DNA from: CBDULQ01 sp965368115
Lineage (GTDB): Bacteria > Pseudomonadota > Gammaproteobacteria > SZUA-229
Length of the DNA: 14,408 nt
NCBI GenBank assembly: GCA_965368115.1
Contig: CBDULQ010000080.1
Span: forward strand, 1-14,408
Reading direction: 5' to 3'
A program made the position numbers and the translations under genes. Under the pieces are notes generated by a model. It was not told where the DNA came from. It worked only from the letters and a program-made list of their open reading frames with translations, and ran no database searches. Numbering within the stretch: the first letter of the stretch is position 1; each line of letters starts with the position of its first letter. This document shows positions 7,924-14,408 of this stretch, in pieces.

Positions 7924-7938
7924 TGGCTTATTTATTGC
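7924..7938 (+). promoter_or_regulatory. Candidate sigma-54 (-24/-12) promoter for prkA operon
   Basis: TGGC at 7924-7927 and TTGC at 7935-7938 keep the exact sigma-54 spacing (the GG and GC doublets 12 bases apart, as in TGGCAC-N5-TTGC). The predicted transcript start is about 7950, leaving a leader of about 290 nt to prkA. Sigma-54 and NtrC control of yeaGH is established in E. coli. Here the call rests on the core match and spacing, with no enhancer site identified. Confidence 0.45.
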
Positions 7939-7975
7939 CTACAATTAAGTCAGGCGCATATGAAAAACCTGGACT

Positions 7976-8012
7976 GACCCGTTTTGAATCACTGCGCTTT
8001 CAACAGCGGGTC
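7976..8012 (+). repeat. Inverted repeat 1 in prkA leader
   Basis: GACCCG (7976-7981) pairs with CGGGTC (8007-8012). After a small internal loop, TTGAA (7984-7988) pairs with TTCAA (7999-8003), closing a 10-base loop. The element starts about 26 nt after the predicted sigma-54 transcript start. No T tract follows, so it is not an ordinary terminator. Confidence 0.4.
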
Positions 8013-8064
8013 GAACAGGCGTAATATGTAACAGGACAAATGACTCCCGGGATCAGTAATTTCA

Positions 8065-8103
8065 TTAACCTGTCTGTCGCAGGGACGTTGGGCTACAGGT
8101 TAA
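8065..8103 (+). repeat. Inverted repeat 2 in prkA leader
   Basis: TTAACCTGT (8065-8073) and ACAGGTTAA (8095-8103) are perfect 9-bp complementary arms around a 21-base loop. The 6-base core GGTTAA recurs at 8128-8133 inside the loop of the next inverted repeat, so an alternative pairing with TTAACC (8065-8070) is possible. Confidence 0.4.
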
Positions 8104-8108
8104 AAACA

Positions 8109-8153
8109 CTTGCCCGATTTCAATACGGGTTAACACCAGAACATTCGGGCAAG
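8109..8153 (+). repeat. Inverted repeat 3 in prkA leader
   Basis: CTTGCCCGA (8109-8117) and TCGGGCAAG (8145-8153) are perfect 9-bp arms around a 27-base loop. CGGG at 8126-8129 in the loop can instead pair with CCCG (8113-8116), so two folds exclude each other. A run of six T lies at 8169-8174, too far from the stem for a standard terminator. Confidence 0.4.
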
Positions 8154-8185
8154 CCAACATGTAAACAGTTTTTTACCATACGTCG

Positions 8186-8201
8186 TCTATAGTTTAACTA
8201 T
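8186..8201 (+). promoter_or_regulatory. Sigma-S-like -10 overlapping a 13-bp palindrome, proximal prkA promoter
   Basis: TCTATAGTTTAA (8186-8197) resembles the sigma-S extended -10 (KCTATACTTAA), with no good -35 at normal spacing, which sigma-S tolerates. Transcription would begin near 8203, about 40 nt before prkA. The same bases form ATAGTT-T-AACTAT (8189-8201), a perfect dyad around one central base that could be an operator blocking this promoter. E. coli yeaGH is sigma-S dependent, which supports the reading. Confidence 0.4.
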
Positions 8202-8242
8202 GGACGTTGCCAGACGCCTGAGCGGGGCGGGGAGATTAAGGT

Positions 8243-10165
8243 ATGAGTATTTTCGATCATTATTCGTCGCGTTTCGAGGAAGCCAAAGAAGAAGAATATA
8301 CTTTGCAGGAATATCTGGATCTCTGTAAGAAAGATCCACTCACCTACGCCAGCCCTGCGGAACGTATGCTGGCTGCCATCGGCGAACCCGAACTGGTGGA
8401 CACGCACAATGATCCACGACTCAGTCGTCTGTTTTCCAATAAAGTCATCAAAATTTATCCCGCCTTCCGTGAGTTCTACGGCATGGAAGAAGTCATCGAA
8501 CAGATCGTCTCTTTCTTCCGCCACGCCGCTCAGGGGCTGGAAGAGAAAAAGCAGGTACTGTATCTGCTCGGTCCGGTCGGTGGCGGTAAATCATCTCTGG
8601 CAGAACGCCTCAAAGCCCTGATGGAACGCATTCCCTTTTATGCCATCAAGGGTTCGCCCATTTTCGAATCACCGCTCGGCCTGTTCAACCCGGACGAAGA
8701 TGGCGATATTCTGGAAACCGAATACGGTATCCCACGTCGCTACATCAACACCATCATGTCGCCCTGGGCCAATAAACGCCTGCATGAATTCAACGGCGAC
8801 ATCAGTCAGTTCAGGGTGGTCAAACTGCGTCCCTCGGTATTGCGCCAGATCGCCGTATCCAAAACCGAACCAGGTGACGAAAACAACCAGGATATATCGT
8901 CACTGGTCGGCAAGGTCGACATTCGTAAACTGGAAGAGTATTCGCAGGATGATCCGGATGCTTACAGCTTCTCCGGTGGCCTGTGTCGCGCCAACCAGGG
9001 CCTGATGGAATTCGTGGAAATGTTCAAGGCACCGATCAAGGTGCTGCATCCCCTGCTCACCGCAACCCAGGAAGGCAACTACAAGGGCACTGAAGGCTTC
9101 CCTGCCATTCCTTTCGACGGTGTTATCCTCGCCCACTCCAACGAGAGTGAATGGCAGGCCTTCAAGAACAACAAGAACAACGAAGCGTTCCTCGATCGTA
9201 TCTACATCGTTAAAGTGCCTTACTGCTTGCGCGTCTCCGAAGAAGTCAAAATTTATGACAAGCTGCTGCAGAACAGTTCGCTGCACGACGCGCCCTGCGC
9301 ACCGGGCACTCTGAAAATGATGGCACAGTTTGCGGTGCTGTCACGACTCAAGGAACCGGAGAACTCCAACATCTTTTCCAAGATGCGGGTATATGACGGT
9401 GCAAACCTGAAAGACACTGATCCCCACGCCAAGTCCTACCAGGAATATCGCGACTATGCCGGCGTGGATGAAGGCATGACTGGTTTATCCACTCGCTTCG
9501 CATTCAAGATTCTGTCCAAGGTCTTCAACTTCGACAACACCGAGGTCGCCGCTAACCCGGTACACCTGATGTACGTCATCGAACAACAGATCGAGCGTGA
9601 ACAGTTCCCTGCCGATGTGGAAGAACGTTACCTGTCTTACCTGAAAGGTTACCTGACCCAGAAATATATCGAATTCATCGGCAAGGAAATCCAGACCGCA
9701 TACCTGCAGTCCTATTCCGAATACGGCCAGAATATCTTCGATCGCTATGTCACCTATGCCGACTACTGGATTCAGGATACCGATTATCGCGACCCTGAAA
9801 CCGGCGAAATGTTTGACCGAGCCGCGCTCAACGAAGAACTGGAAAAAATCGAGAAACCTGCAGGCATCAGCAACCCGAAAGATTTCCGCAACGAAATCGT
9901 CAATTTTGTGTTACGCGCCCGCGCCAACAACGAAGGCAAGAACCCGGCCTGGACCAGTTACGAGAAACTGCGCACCGTGATTGAGAAGAAAATGTTCTCC
10001 AACACCGAGGACCTGCTGCCGGTTATCTCCTTCAATGCCAAGGCCTCTCCGGACGACCAGAAGAAACACGAAGACTTTGTGTCTCGTATGGTCGAGAAAG
10101 GCTATACCGAGAAACAGGTGCGTCTGCTCAGTGAATGGTATCTGCGAGTCAGGAAATCTTCGTAA
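8243..10165 (+). CDS. prkA: PrkA family AAA+ serine protein kinase (YeaG-like)
   Basis: At 640 residues it is close to E. coli YeaG (644) and is full length. An N-terminal PrkA AAA+ domain carries Walker A G110-P-V-G-G-G-K-S117, a Walker-B-like strand L-M-E-F-V-E at 254-259 and a sensor-like L-A-H-S-N-E at 296-301. The C-terminal part (about 400-640) corresponds to the PrkA kinase-like domain. The family was described as a Ser/Thr kinase, and Bacillus PrkA has also been reported to have ATP-dependent protease activity, so the biochemical role is not settled. In E. coli, YeaG acts in adaptation to sustained nitrogen starvation. A GGGGAG at 8229-8234 lies 8 bases before the ATG. It is the first gene of prkA-yeaH-spoVR; yeaH begins 18 bp downstream. 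Confidence 0.96.
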   Translation: MSIFDHYSSRFEEAKEEEYTLQEYLDLCKKDPLTYASPAERMLAAIGEPELVDTHNDPRLSRLFSNKVIKIYPAFREFYGMEEVIEQIVSFFRHAAQGLEEKKQVLYLLGPVGGGKSSLAERLKALMERIPFYAIKGSPIFESPLGLFNPDEDGDILETEYGIPRRYINTIMSPWANKRLHEFNGDISQFRVVKLRPSVLRQIAVSKTEPGDENNQDISSLVGKVDIRKLEEYSQDDPDAYSFSGGLCRANQGLMEFVEMFKAPIKVLHPLLTATQEGNYKGTEGFPAIPFDGVILAHSNESEWQAFKNNKNNEAFLDRIYIVKVPYCLRVSEEVKIYDKLLQNSSLHDAPCAPGTLKMMAQFAVLSRLKEPENSNIFSKMRVYDGANLKDTDPHAKSYQEYRDYAGVDEGMTGLSTRFAFKILSKVFNFDNTEVAANPVHLMYVIEQQIEREQFPADVEERYLSYLKGYLTQKYIEFIGKEIQTAYLQSYSEYGQNIFDRYVTYADYWIQDTDYRDPETGEMFDRAALNEELEKIEKPAGISNPKDFRNEIVNFVLRARANNEGKNPAWTSYEKLRTVIEKKMFSNTEDLLPVISFNAKASPDDQKKHEDFVSRMVEKGYTEKQVRLLSEWYLRVRKSS

Positions 10166-10183
10166 CTACGAGGTATTGAATTT

Positions 10184-11452
10184 ATGTCTCGCATCGTCGA
10201 CAGACGACTCAACGGCAAGAACAAGAGTGCTGTAAATCGGCAGAAATTCATCCGTCGTTTCCGCACCCAGATCAAGAAAGCGGTGGCCGAAGCGGTGGCC
10301 GAACGCAGCGTGACCGATCTGGACAAGGGCGAGAAGATTTCGATTCCGTCGAAGGACACCTCCGAGCCTTTCTTTCACCATGGTCAGGGCGGCAAGCGCG
10401 AACGCATCCACCCCGGCAATAAGGAATTCCAGCAGGGTGACCGCATCCCCCGACCGAAAGGCGGCGAAGGCGGTGGCGGCGGACGTGAAGCCTCCAACGA
10501 AGGCGAAGGACTGGATGAGTTCATGTTTGAGCTCACCCGCGATGAATTTCTGCAATTCTTCTTCGAAGACCTGGAACTGCCCAACCTGGTCAAAACCAAG
10601 CTGGCGACTCTGACTGAAACACGCAAGGTCCGCGCCGGTCATTCCCGTGACGGCATCCCCACCAACATCAACGTGATTCGTTCCCTGCGTGGCGCCATGG
10701 GCCGCCGCATCGCCCTGCGCTCGCCGTACCAGAGACGTATCAAGGAAATCGAGGCCGAGCTGGAAGACCTGCTCAAACGCCACAATGAAACCGACCCGGT
10801 GATCATTGCCTTACGCGATGAGATCAGCGCGCTGAAACGCAAGATCGAACGCATTCCGTTCATCGACACTTTTGACCTGCGTTACGATAATCGCATCGAC
10901 CACCCGAAACCGACCACCCAGGCGGTGATGTTCTGCATCATGGACGTTTCCGGGTCCATGGGCCGTGAAGAAAAAGACATGGCCAAACGCTTTTTCATGC
11001 TGCTTTATCTGTTCCTGACCAAAACTTACGAAAAAATTCGTATCGTGTTCATCTCTCACCATACTGTCGCTCGCGAAGTAGACGAAGAGACCTTCTTCTA
11101 TTCTCGGGAAACCGGCGGCACCGTGGTGTCCAGTGCGCTGAAACTGGCAGCGGAAATCATTCAGGATCGCTACCCCACATCAGACTGGAACATCTATGCC
11201 GCCCAGGCCTCCGACGGTGACAACTGGCACAACGATTCTTCCATTTGCAGGAAAATCATGAACGAACAGATCATGCCTTTCGTGCAATATTATGCCTACA
11301 TCGAGATCACCGAAGACCGGCACCAGAATCTGTGGCATGAGTACACATCGATTGCCAAACAATGGGATAACTTCGCCATGCAACGTATCGAACGGGTGGC
11401 GGACATTTATCCCGTGTTCCGAAAACTGTTTCAGAAGCAGAACATGGTATGA
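10184..11452 (+). CDS. yeaH: YeaH/YhbH family protein (DUF444), VWA-like
   Basis: This 422-residue DUF444 protein (E. coli YeaH has 427) is of unknown molecular function and is genetically linked to PrkA. The N-terminal third is basic and low in order, with a Gly/Glu-rich stretch near residues 93-110. The C-terminal half is VWA-like with an intact metal-site motif D254-V-S-G-S-M-G and a later loop S-D344-G-D-N-W. Between them is a charged helical segment (about 185-225). The start is supported by GAGGT (10170-10174), 9 bases before the ATG. The TGA stop overlaps the spoVR ATG (ATGA), so the two are translationally coupled. A MoxR-like AAA+ plus VWA pairing is a useful analogy for PrkA plus YeaH, but physical interaction is inferred. 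Confidence 0.95.
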   Translation: MSRIVDRRLNGKNKSAVNRQKFIRRFRTQIKKAVAEAVAERSVTDLDKGEKISIPSKDTSEPFFHHGQGGKRERIHPGNKEFQQGDRIPRPKGGEGGGGGREASNEGEGLDEFMFELTRDEFLQFFFEDLELPNLVKTKLATLTETRKVRAGHSRDGIPTNINVIRSLRGAMGRRIALRSPYQRRIKEIEAELEDLLKRHNETDPVIIALRDEISALKRKIERIPFIDTFDLRYDNRIDHPKPTTQAVMFCIMDVSGSMGREEKDMAKRFFMLLYLFLTKTYEKIRIVFISHHTVAREVDEETFFYSRETGGTVVSSALKLAAEIIQDRYPTSDWNIYAAQASDGDNWHNDSSICRKIMNEQIMPFVQYYAYIEITEDRHQNLWHEYTSIAKQWDNFAMQRIERVADIYPVFRKLFQKQNMV

Positions 11453-12954
11453 GCAGAATCAACACTGACCGCATCATCTCCGATACCTCGGAATGGACTT
11501 TTGAACTGATCGACCAATACCACGCTGAAATCGAGCGGGTCGCTAAAAATTTCAATCTCGACACCTATCCGGTACAACTGGAAATCATCACCGCCGAGCA
11601 AATGATGGATGCCTACTCCTCGGTCGGTATGCCGGTTGGCTATAGCCACTGGTCGTTCGGCAAGGAATTCGTCAACAACGAAAAACGTTACAAGCGCGGC
11701 ATGATGGGGCTGGCCTATGAGATCGTCATCAACTCCAATCCCTGTATCGCCTACCTGATGGAAGAAAACACCATGACCATGCAGGCGCTGGTTATCGCTC
11801 ATGCCGCCTATGGTCACAACTCCTTCTTCAAGAACAACTATCTGTTCACCACCTGGACCAGTGCCGACGCAATCATCGACTACCTGCTGTTTGCCAAGAA
11901 CTACATAGCCGATTGCGAACAGCGTTATGGTGAAGAGGCGGTGGAGCTGGTACTCGATTCCTGCCATGCGTTGAAGAACTTCGGTGTCGATCGCTACAAG
12001 CGCCCACCGAACCTGTCGTTGCAGGAAGAACAGAATCGTCAGAAGGAACGTGAAGAATACATGCAGTCGCAGATCAACGAACTGTGGCGCACCATCCCGG
12101 TCAAGGAAAACGATAACAGCGTTCAGGAGGAACCGCACTTCCCCGCTGAGCCGCAGGAAAATATTCTTTATTTCATCGAAAAGAATGCGCCGCTACTGGA
12201 ACCCTGGCAGAGGGAAATCGTACGCATCGTGCGCAAGATCGCCCAGTACTTCTATCCACAGCGCCAGACCCAGGTGATGAACGAAGGCTGGGCCACCTTC
12301 TGGCACTACACCATACTGAATCAGATGTACGATGAAGGACTGGTCTCCGACGGTTTCATCATGGAATTCCTTCAATCACACACCAACGTGGTTTACCAGC
12401 CTGACTTCGACAGCCAGTATTATTCCGGCATCAACCCTTATGCTCTGGGTTTCGCCATGATGTCCGACATTCGTCGCATGTGTGAGAATCCGACTGACGA
12501 GGACAGGCACTGGTTTCCGGAACTGGTCGATACCGACTGGAACGAGTCACTGCATTTTGCCATGCAGAATTTCAAGGATGAGAGTTTCATCAGCCAGTAT
12601 CTGTCGCCGCGTATCATTCGCGACTTCAAACTGTTTTCCATACTGGATGATGACAAGGATAGTGAAATCGAAGTCAGTGCTATTCACGACGATAGCGGTT
12701 ACCAGCGGATTCGACAGGCACTGTCCGAACAGTACAACCTGGGCAGCATCGAGCCGAACATCCAGGTCTATAACGTCGATGTACGCGGTGATCGTTCACT
12801 GACACTGCGCCATTTCCAGCACAATCGTATGCCGCTGGACAAAAGCGCCAATGAAGTGATGAAGCACACCGCGCGTTTATGGGGCTTTAATGTTCGACTG
12901 GAAACGGTAGCCGACGACGGTTCGGTCGTTCATACCTACGAGTGCGAAGCCTAG
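11449..12954 (+). CDS. spoVR: SpoVR family protein (YcgB-like)
   Basis: This 501-residue SpoVR/YcgB protein matches the E. coli YcgB length (about 510). In Bacillus subtilis SpoVR affects spore cortex formation; in gammaproteobacteria the family is stress-linked and biochemically undefined. The family core is visible: W-T-F-E-L-I near the start, A-H118-A-A-Y-G-H123-N-S-F-F-K-N-N, and N278-E279-G-W-A-T-F-W-H286-Y. The His/Glu residues could be metal ligands or catalytic, which is inference. It starts in a 4-bp ATGA overlap with yeaH, so it belongs to the prkA operon, unlike E. coli where ycgB lies apart from yeaGH. Its TAG stop lies in a CTAG tetramer that also supplies the stop of the convergent helicase gene, so no intergenic terminator can exist. 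Confidence 0.95.
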   Translation: MSRINTDRIISDTSEWTFELIDQYHAEIERVAKNFNLDTYPVQLEIITAEQMMDAYSSVGMPVGYSHWSFGKEFVNNEKRYKRGMMGLAYEIVINSNPCIAYLMEENTMTMQALVIAHAAYGHNSFFKNNYLFTTWTSADAIIDYLLFAKNYIADCEQRYGEEAVELVLDSCHALKNFGVDRYKRPPNLSLQEEQNRQKEREEYMQSQINELWRTIPVKENDNSVQEEPHFPAEPQENILYFIEKNAPLLEPWQREIVRIVRKIAQYFYPQRQTQVMNEGWATFWHYTILNQMYDEGLVSDGFIMEFLQSHTNVVYQPDFDSQYYSGINPYALGFAMMSDIRRMCENPTDEDRHWFPELVDTDWNESLHFAMQNFKDESFISQYLSPRIIRDFKLFSILDDDKDSEIEVSAIHDDSGYQRIRQALSEQYNLGSIEPNIQVYNVDVRGDRSLTLRHFQHNRMPLDKSANEVMKHTARLWGFNVRLETVADDGSVVHTYECEA

Positions 12955-14249
12955 GCGCACTTCACCTTGCCGTTGTTACGGTTACGCGACTGGTCGTTAT
13001 TCTGCGAGCGATTGTGCTGCCGGCCCTTTCCGCCACCGCGTTTGAAACGAATATTCGGCGCCCGTCCCTGACCACCCCGGTTATTACGCTGCGAACGCAT
13101 ATTCGGCCTAGCCTGCTTCGGTTCCAGCCCGGGTATTTCGGTCAGTTCCAGACGCGCGTCAAGCAGCTTCTCGATACGTGATAACTGCATCCAGTCCTGG
13201 GGACCGATCAACGAGATCGCCGTACCCGTAGCACCGCCACGGCCAGTTCGACCGATACGATGCACATAGTCTTCCGCCTGCATCGGCATATCGAAATTCA
13301 CCACATGGGTAATACCCTCGATATCCAGACCGCGTGCCGCTACATCCGTGGCGACCAGAATCTTCAGTTTACGGCGACGCAGGGATTCAACCGTGCGTCG
13401 ACGCATGCTCTGGCGCATATCACCATGTAGCGCAGCACAGTGATGACCATCCTGCGCAAGCTTGTCGGCCAGGTCCTCGGCGCCTTTCTTGGTCGAGGTG
13501 AACACGATCACCTGGCGAATATCATCCTTGTCGAGAATGTGCGCCAGCAAAGAACGCTTGTGGCGATAATCATCCGCCTGGTGCAGTTGCTGGGTAATCG
13601 ACTCGTGCTTGAACTGAACACCGGAAATCTGCACCTTTTGCGGCGAAGTCAGCAAACGCCGCGCGACTTTTTCGATTTCGCCTTCCAGCGTCGCCGAGAA
13701 CAGCAATGTCTGGCGCTGCTCGGGCAAAAGACCGGCAATACGATTCACTTCATCGATGAATCCCATGTCGAGCATGCGATCCGCTTCATCGAGAATGAGC
13801 ATTTTAATGCGCGAGAAATCGATACGACCGGCTTCGATGTGGTCGATCAACCGACCCGGAGTCGCTACCAGAAAATCCAGACGCTGCTTGAGAAAACGAA
13901 TCTGCGGAGGATAAGGCACACCGCCCACGATGGAACACGAACGCATGCGCAGGTATTTGGTGAGCTTGTAGATGTTATCGGTAACCTGCTTGGCGAGTTC
14001 GCGAGTCGGTGTCAGCACCAGCACTCTGGGACCCATACCCTTTTCCGGTTTTTCGTCCAGCAGACGCTGCAATGCCGGCAGCACGAAGGCAGCTGTTTTG
14101 CCGGTACCGGTCGGAGCCGACGCCATCAGATCCTGCGCCTGCAATACGAGTGGAATAGCCTGTTGCTGAATGTCGGAAGGTGATTCGAAACCACAATCTG
14201 CGATGGCCTTTAGTAAACGCCCATCGAGATCAAAATCCTGGAAAGACAA
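12951..14249 (-). CDS. DEAD-box ATP-dependent RNA helicase (SrmB/RhlE-like), TTG start
   Basis: This 432-residue RNA helicase carries all core motifs: Q motif around G20-F...I-Q-Q, Walker A A-S-A-P-T-G-T-G-K-T at 43-52, P-T-R-E-L-A at 81-86, D154-E-A-D157, S185-A-T187, H-G-D-M near 275-278, and H330-R-I-G-R-T-G-R337. The C-terminal tail (about 376-432) is Arg/Gly/Asn-rich and basic, typical of an RNA-binding extension. Core spacing and phrases such as L-L-F-S-A-T-L-E-G resemble SrmB; the tail is more RhlE-like, so I give no symbol. These proteins remodel RNA in ribosome assembly or at low temperature. The start is TTG: there is no in-frame ATG before the Walker A region, an in-frame TGA lies 30 bases upstream, and GGGG (plus-strand 14257-14260) sits 7 bases before the TTG. 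It converges on spoVR, sharing four bases. Confidence 0.94.
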   Translation of the reverse strand: MSFQDFDLDGRLLKAIADCGFESPSDIQQQAIPLVLQAQDLMASAPTGTGKTAAFVLPALQRLLDEKPEKGMGPRVLVLTPTRELAKQVTDNIYKLTKYLRMRSCSIVGGVPYPPQIRFLKQRLDFLVATPGRLIDHIEAGRIDFSRIKMLILDEADRMLDMGFIDEVNRIAGLLPEQRQTLLFSATLEGEIEKVARRLLTSPQKVQISGVQFKHESITQQLHQADDYRHKRSLLAHILDKDDIRQVIVFTSTKKGAEDLADKLAQDGHHCAALHGDMRQSMRRRTVESLRRRKLKILVATDVAARGLDIEGITHVVNFDMPMQAEDYVHRIGRTGRGGATGTAISLIGPQDWMQLSRIEKLLDARLELTEIPGLEPKQARPNMRSQRNNRGGQGRAPNIRFKRGGGKGRQHNRSQNNDQSRNRNNGKVKCA

Positions 14250-14285
14250 ATTTAAACCCCGTTTCCTGCTTAGTGTTCAGGTTGT

Positions 14286-14314
14286 TTTATCCGATTGTGA
14301 AAGTACGTCGCCAA
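14286..14314 (-). promoter_or_regulatory. Candidate sigma-70 promoter of the helicase gene
   Basis: On the minus strand, -35 TTGGCG (plus-strand 14309-14314), a 17-bp spacer and -10 GATAAA (plus-strand 14286-14291); each hexamer matches the consensus at 4 of 6 positions. It would place the transcript start near 14279, about 30 nt before the TTG start. Spacing is ideal but both hexamers are mediocre. Confidence 0.35.
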
Positions 14315-14408
14315 CCGAAATCCTTCATCCAAGGGTCAGAAACGCTGCATCCTCGTGATGAGGAAAGCGCTGGAATCATACTGAAAATAGCCTCAAAAAG
14401 CTATAGAA

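Larger units (their letters stand above)
7673..8242. other. Intergenic regulatory region between divergent ppx and prkA
   Basis: These about 570 bp hold no convincing gene. From the ppx side they contain a near-perfect 16-bp palindrome (7706-7721), a small hairpin GGCAT/ATGCC followed by four T (7838-7854), an AT-rich stretch with the direct repeat CTTAAAAA at 7877-7884 and 7891-7898, and a sigma-54-type element (7924-7938). Three inverted repeats (7976-8012, 8065-8103, 8109-8153) and a sigma-S-like -10 over a 13-bp palindrome (8186-8201) follow, then the prkA ribosome binding site. Two tiny reading frames occur: a 5-codon frame at 7960-7977 with AGG 5 bases before its ATG, and a 50-codon frame at 8040-8192 with AGGA only 3 bases before its ATG. 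Neither is convincing as a gene. Confidence 0.7.

Noticed and set aside
14342..14371. Nested inverted repeat around CCTC/GAGG upstream of the helicase
   Set aside because: Stems are only 4 bp each with a mismatched internal loop and no T tract, which is within chance expectation.

Overview
The window carries nine protein-coding genes and looks like ordinary chromosome from a gammaproteobacterium. The evidence is the pairing of polyphosphate kinase 1 with a double-domain polyphosphate:AMP phosphotransferase, a PPX-type exopolyphosphatase of the usual length, a prkA-yeaH-spoVR operon and an SrmB/RhlE-like DEAD-box helicase. A sulfur-oxidising or Chromatiales-like relative is only a guess. I see no rRNA, tRNA, CRISPR array, insertion sequence or phage gene.

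Layout. (1) 32-2193, minus strand: a two-gene operon of a multi-pass membrane protein with a long helical region and a small von Willebrand A (VWA) lipoprotein. Neither is a family I can name. (2) 2439-6090, plus strand: pap then ppk1, 28 bp apart. (3) 6095-7618, minus strand: ppx, converging tail to tail on ppk1. (4) 7673-8242: a roughly 570-bp regulatory region between the divergent ppx and prkA. (5) 8243-12954, plus strand: prkA, yeaH (DUF444) and spoVR, tightly packed. (6) 12951-14249, minus strand: a DEAD-box RNA helicase with a TTG start, converging on spoVR.

How the genes fit together. PPK1 makes polyphosphate from ATP, PAP uses it to phosphorylate AMP, and PPX hydrolyses it to phosphate, so the three cover synthesis, use and breakdown of one polymer. 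The PrkA/YeaH/SpoVR set is a conserved starvation and stationary-phase module. In Escherichia coli its yeaGH part responds to sigma-S and to NtrC/sigma-54 under nitrogen starvation. Its neighbourhood with polyphosphate genes makes this segment read as a starvation-response locus; that is inference.

The least ordinary part is the ppx-prkA intergenic region. On the prkA side it holds a well-spaced sigma-54-type -24/-12 element, three successive inverted repeats that could fold in a leader RNA, and a sigma-S-like -10 overlapping a 13-bp palindrome. On the ppx side a good sigma-70-type promoter lies inside the only conventional (GTG) reading of the gene, which points to a rare ATT start codon for ppx.
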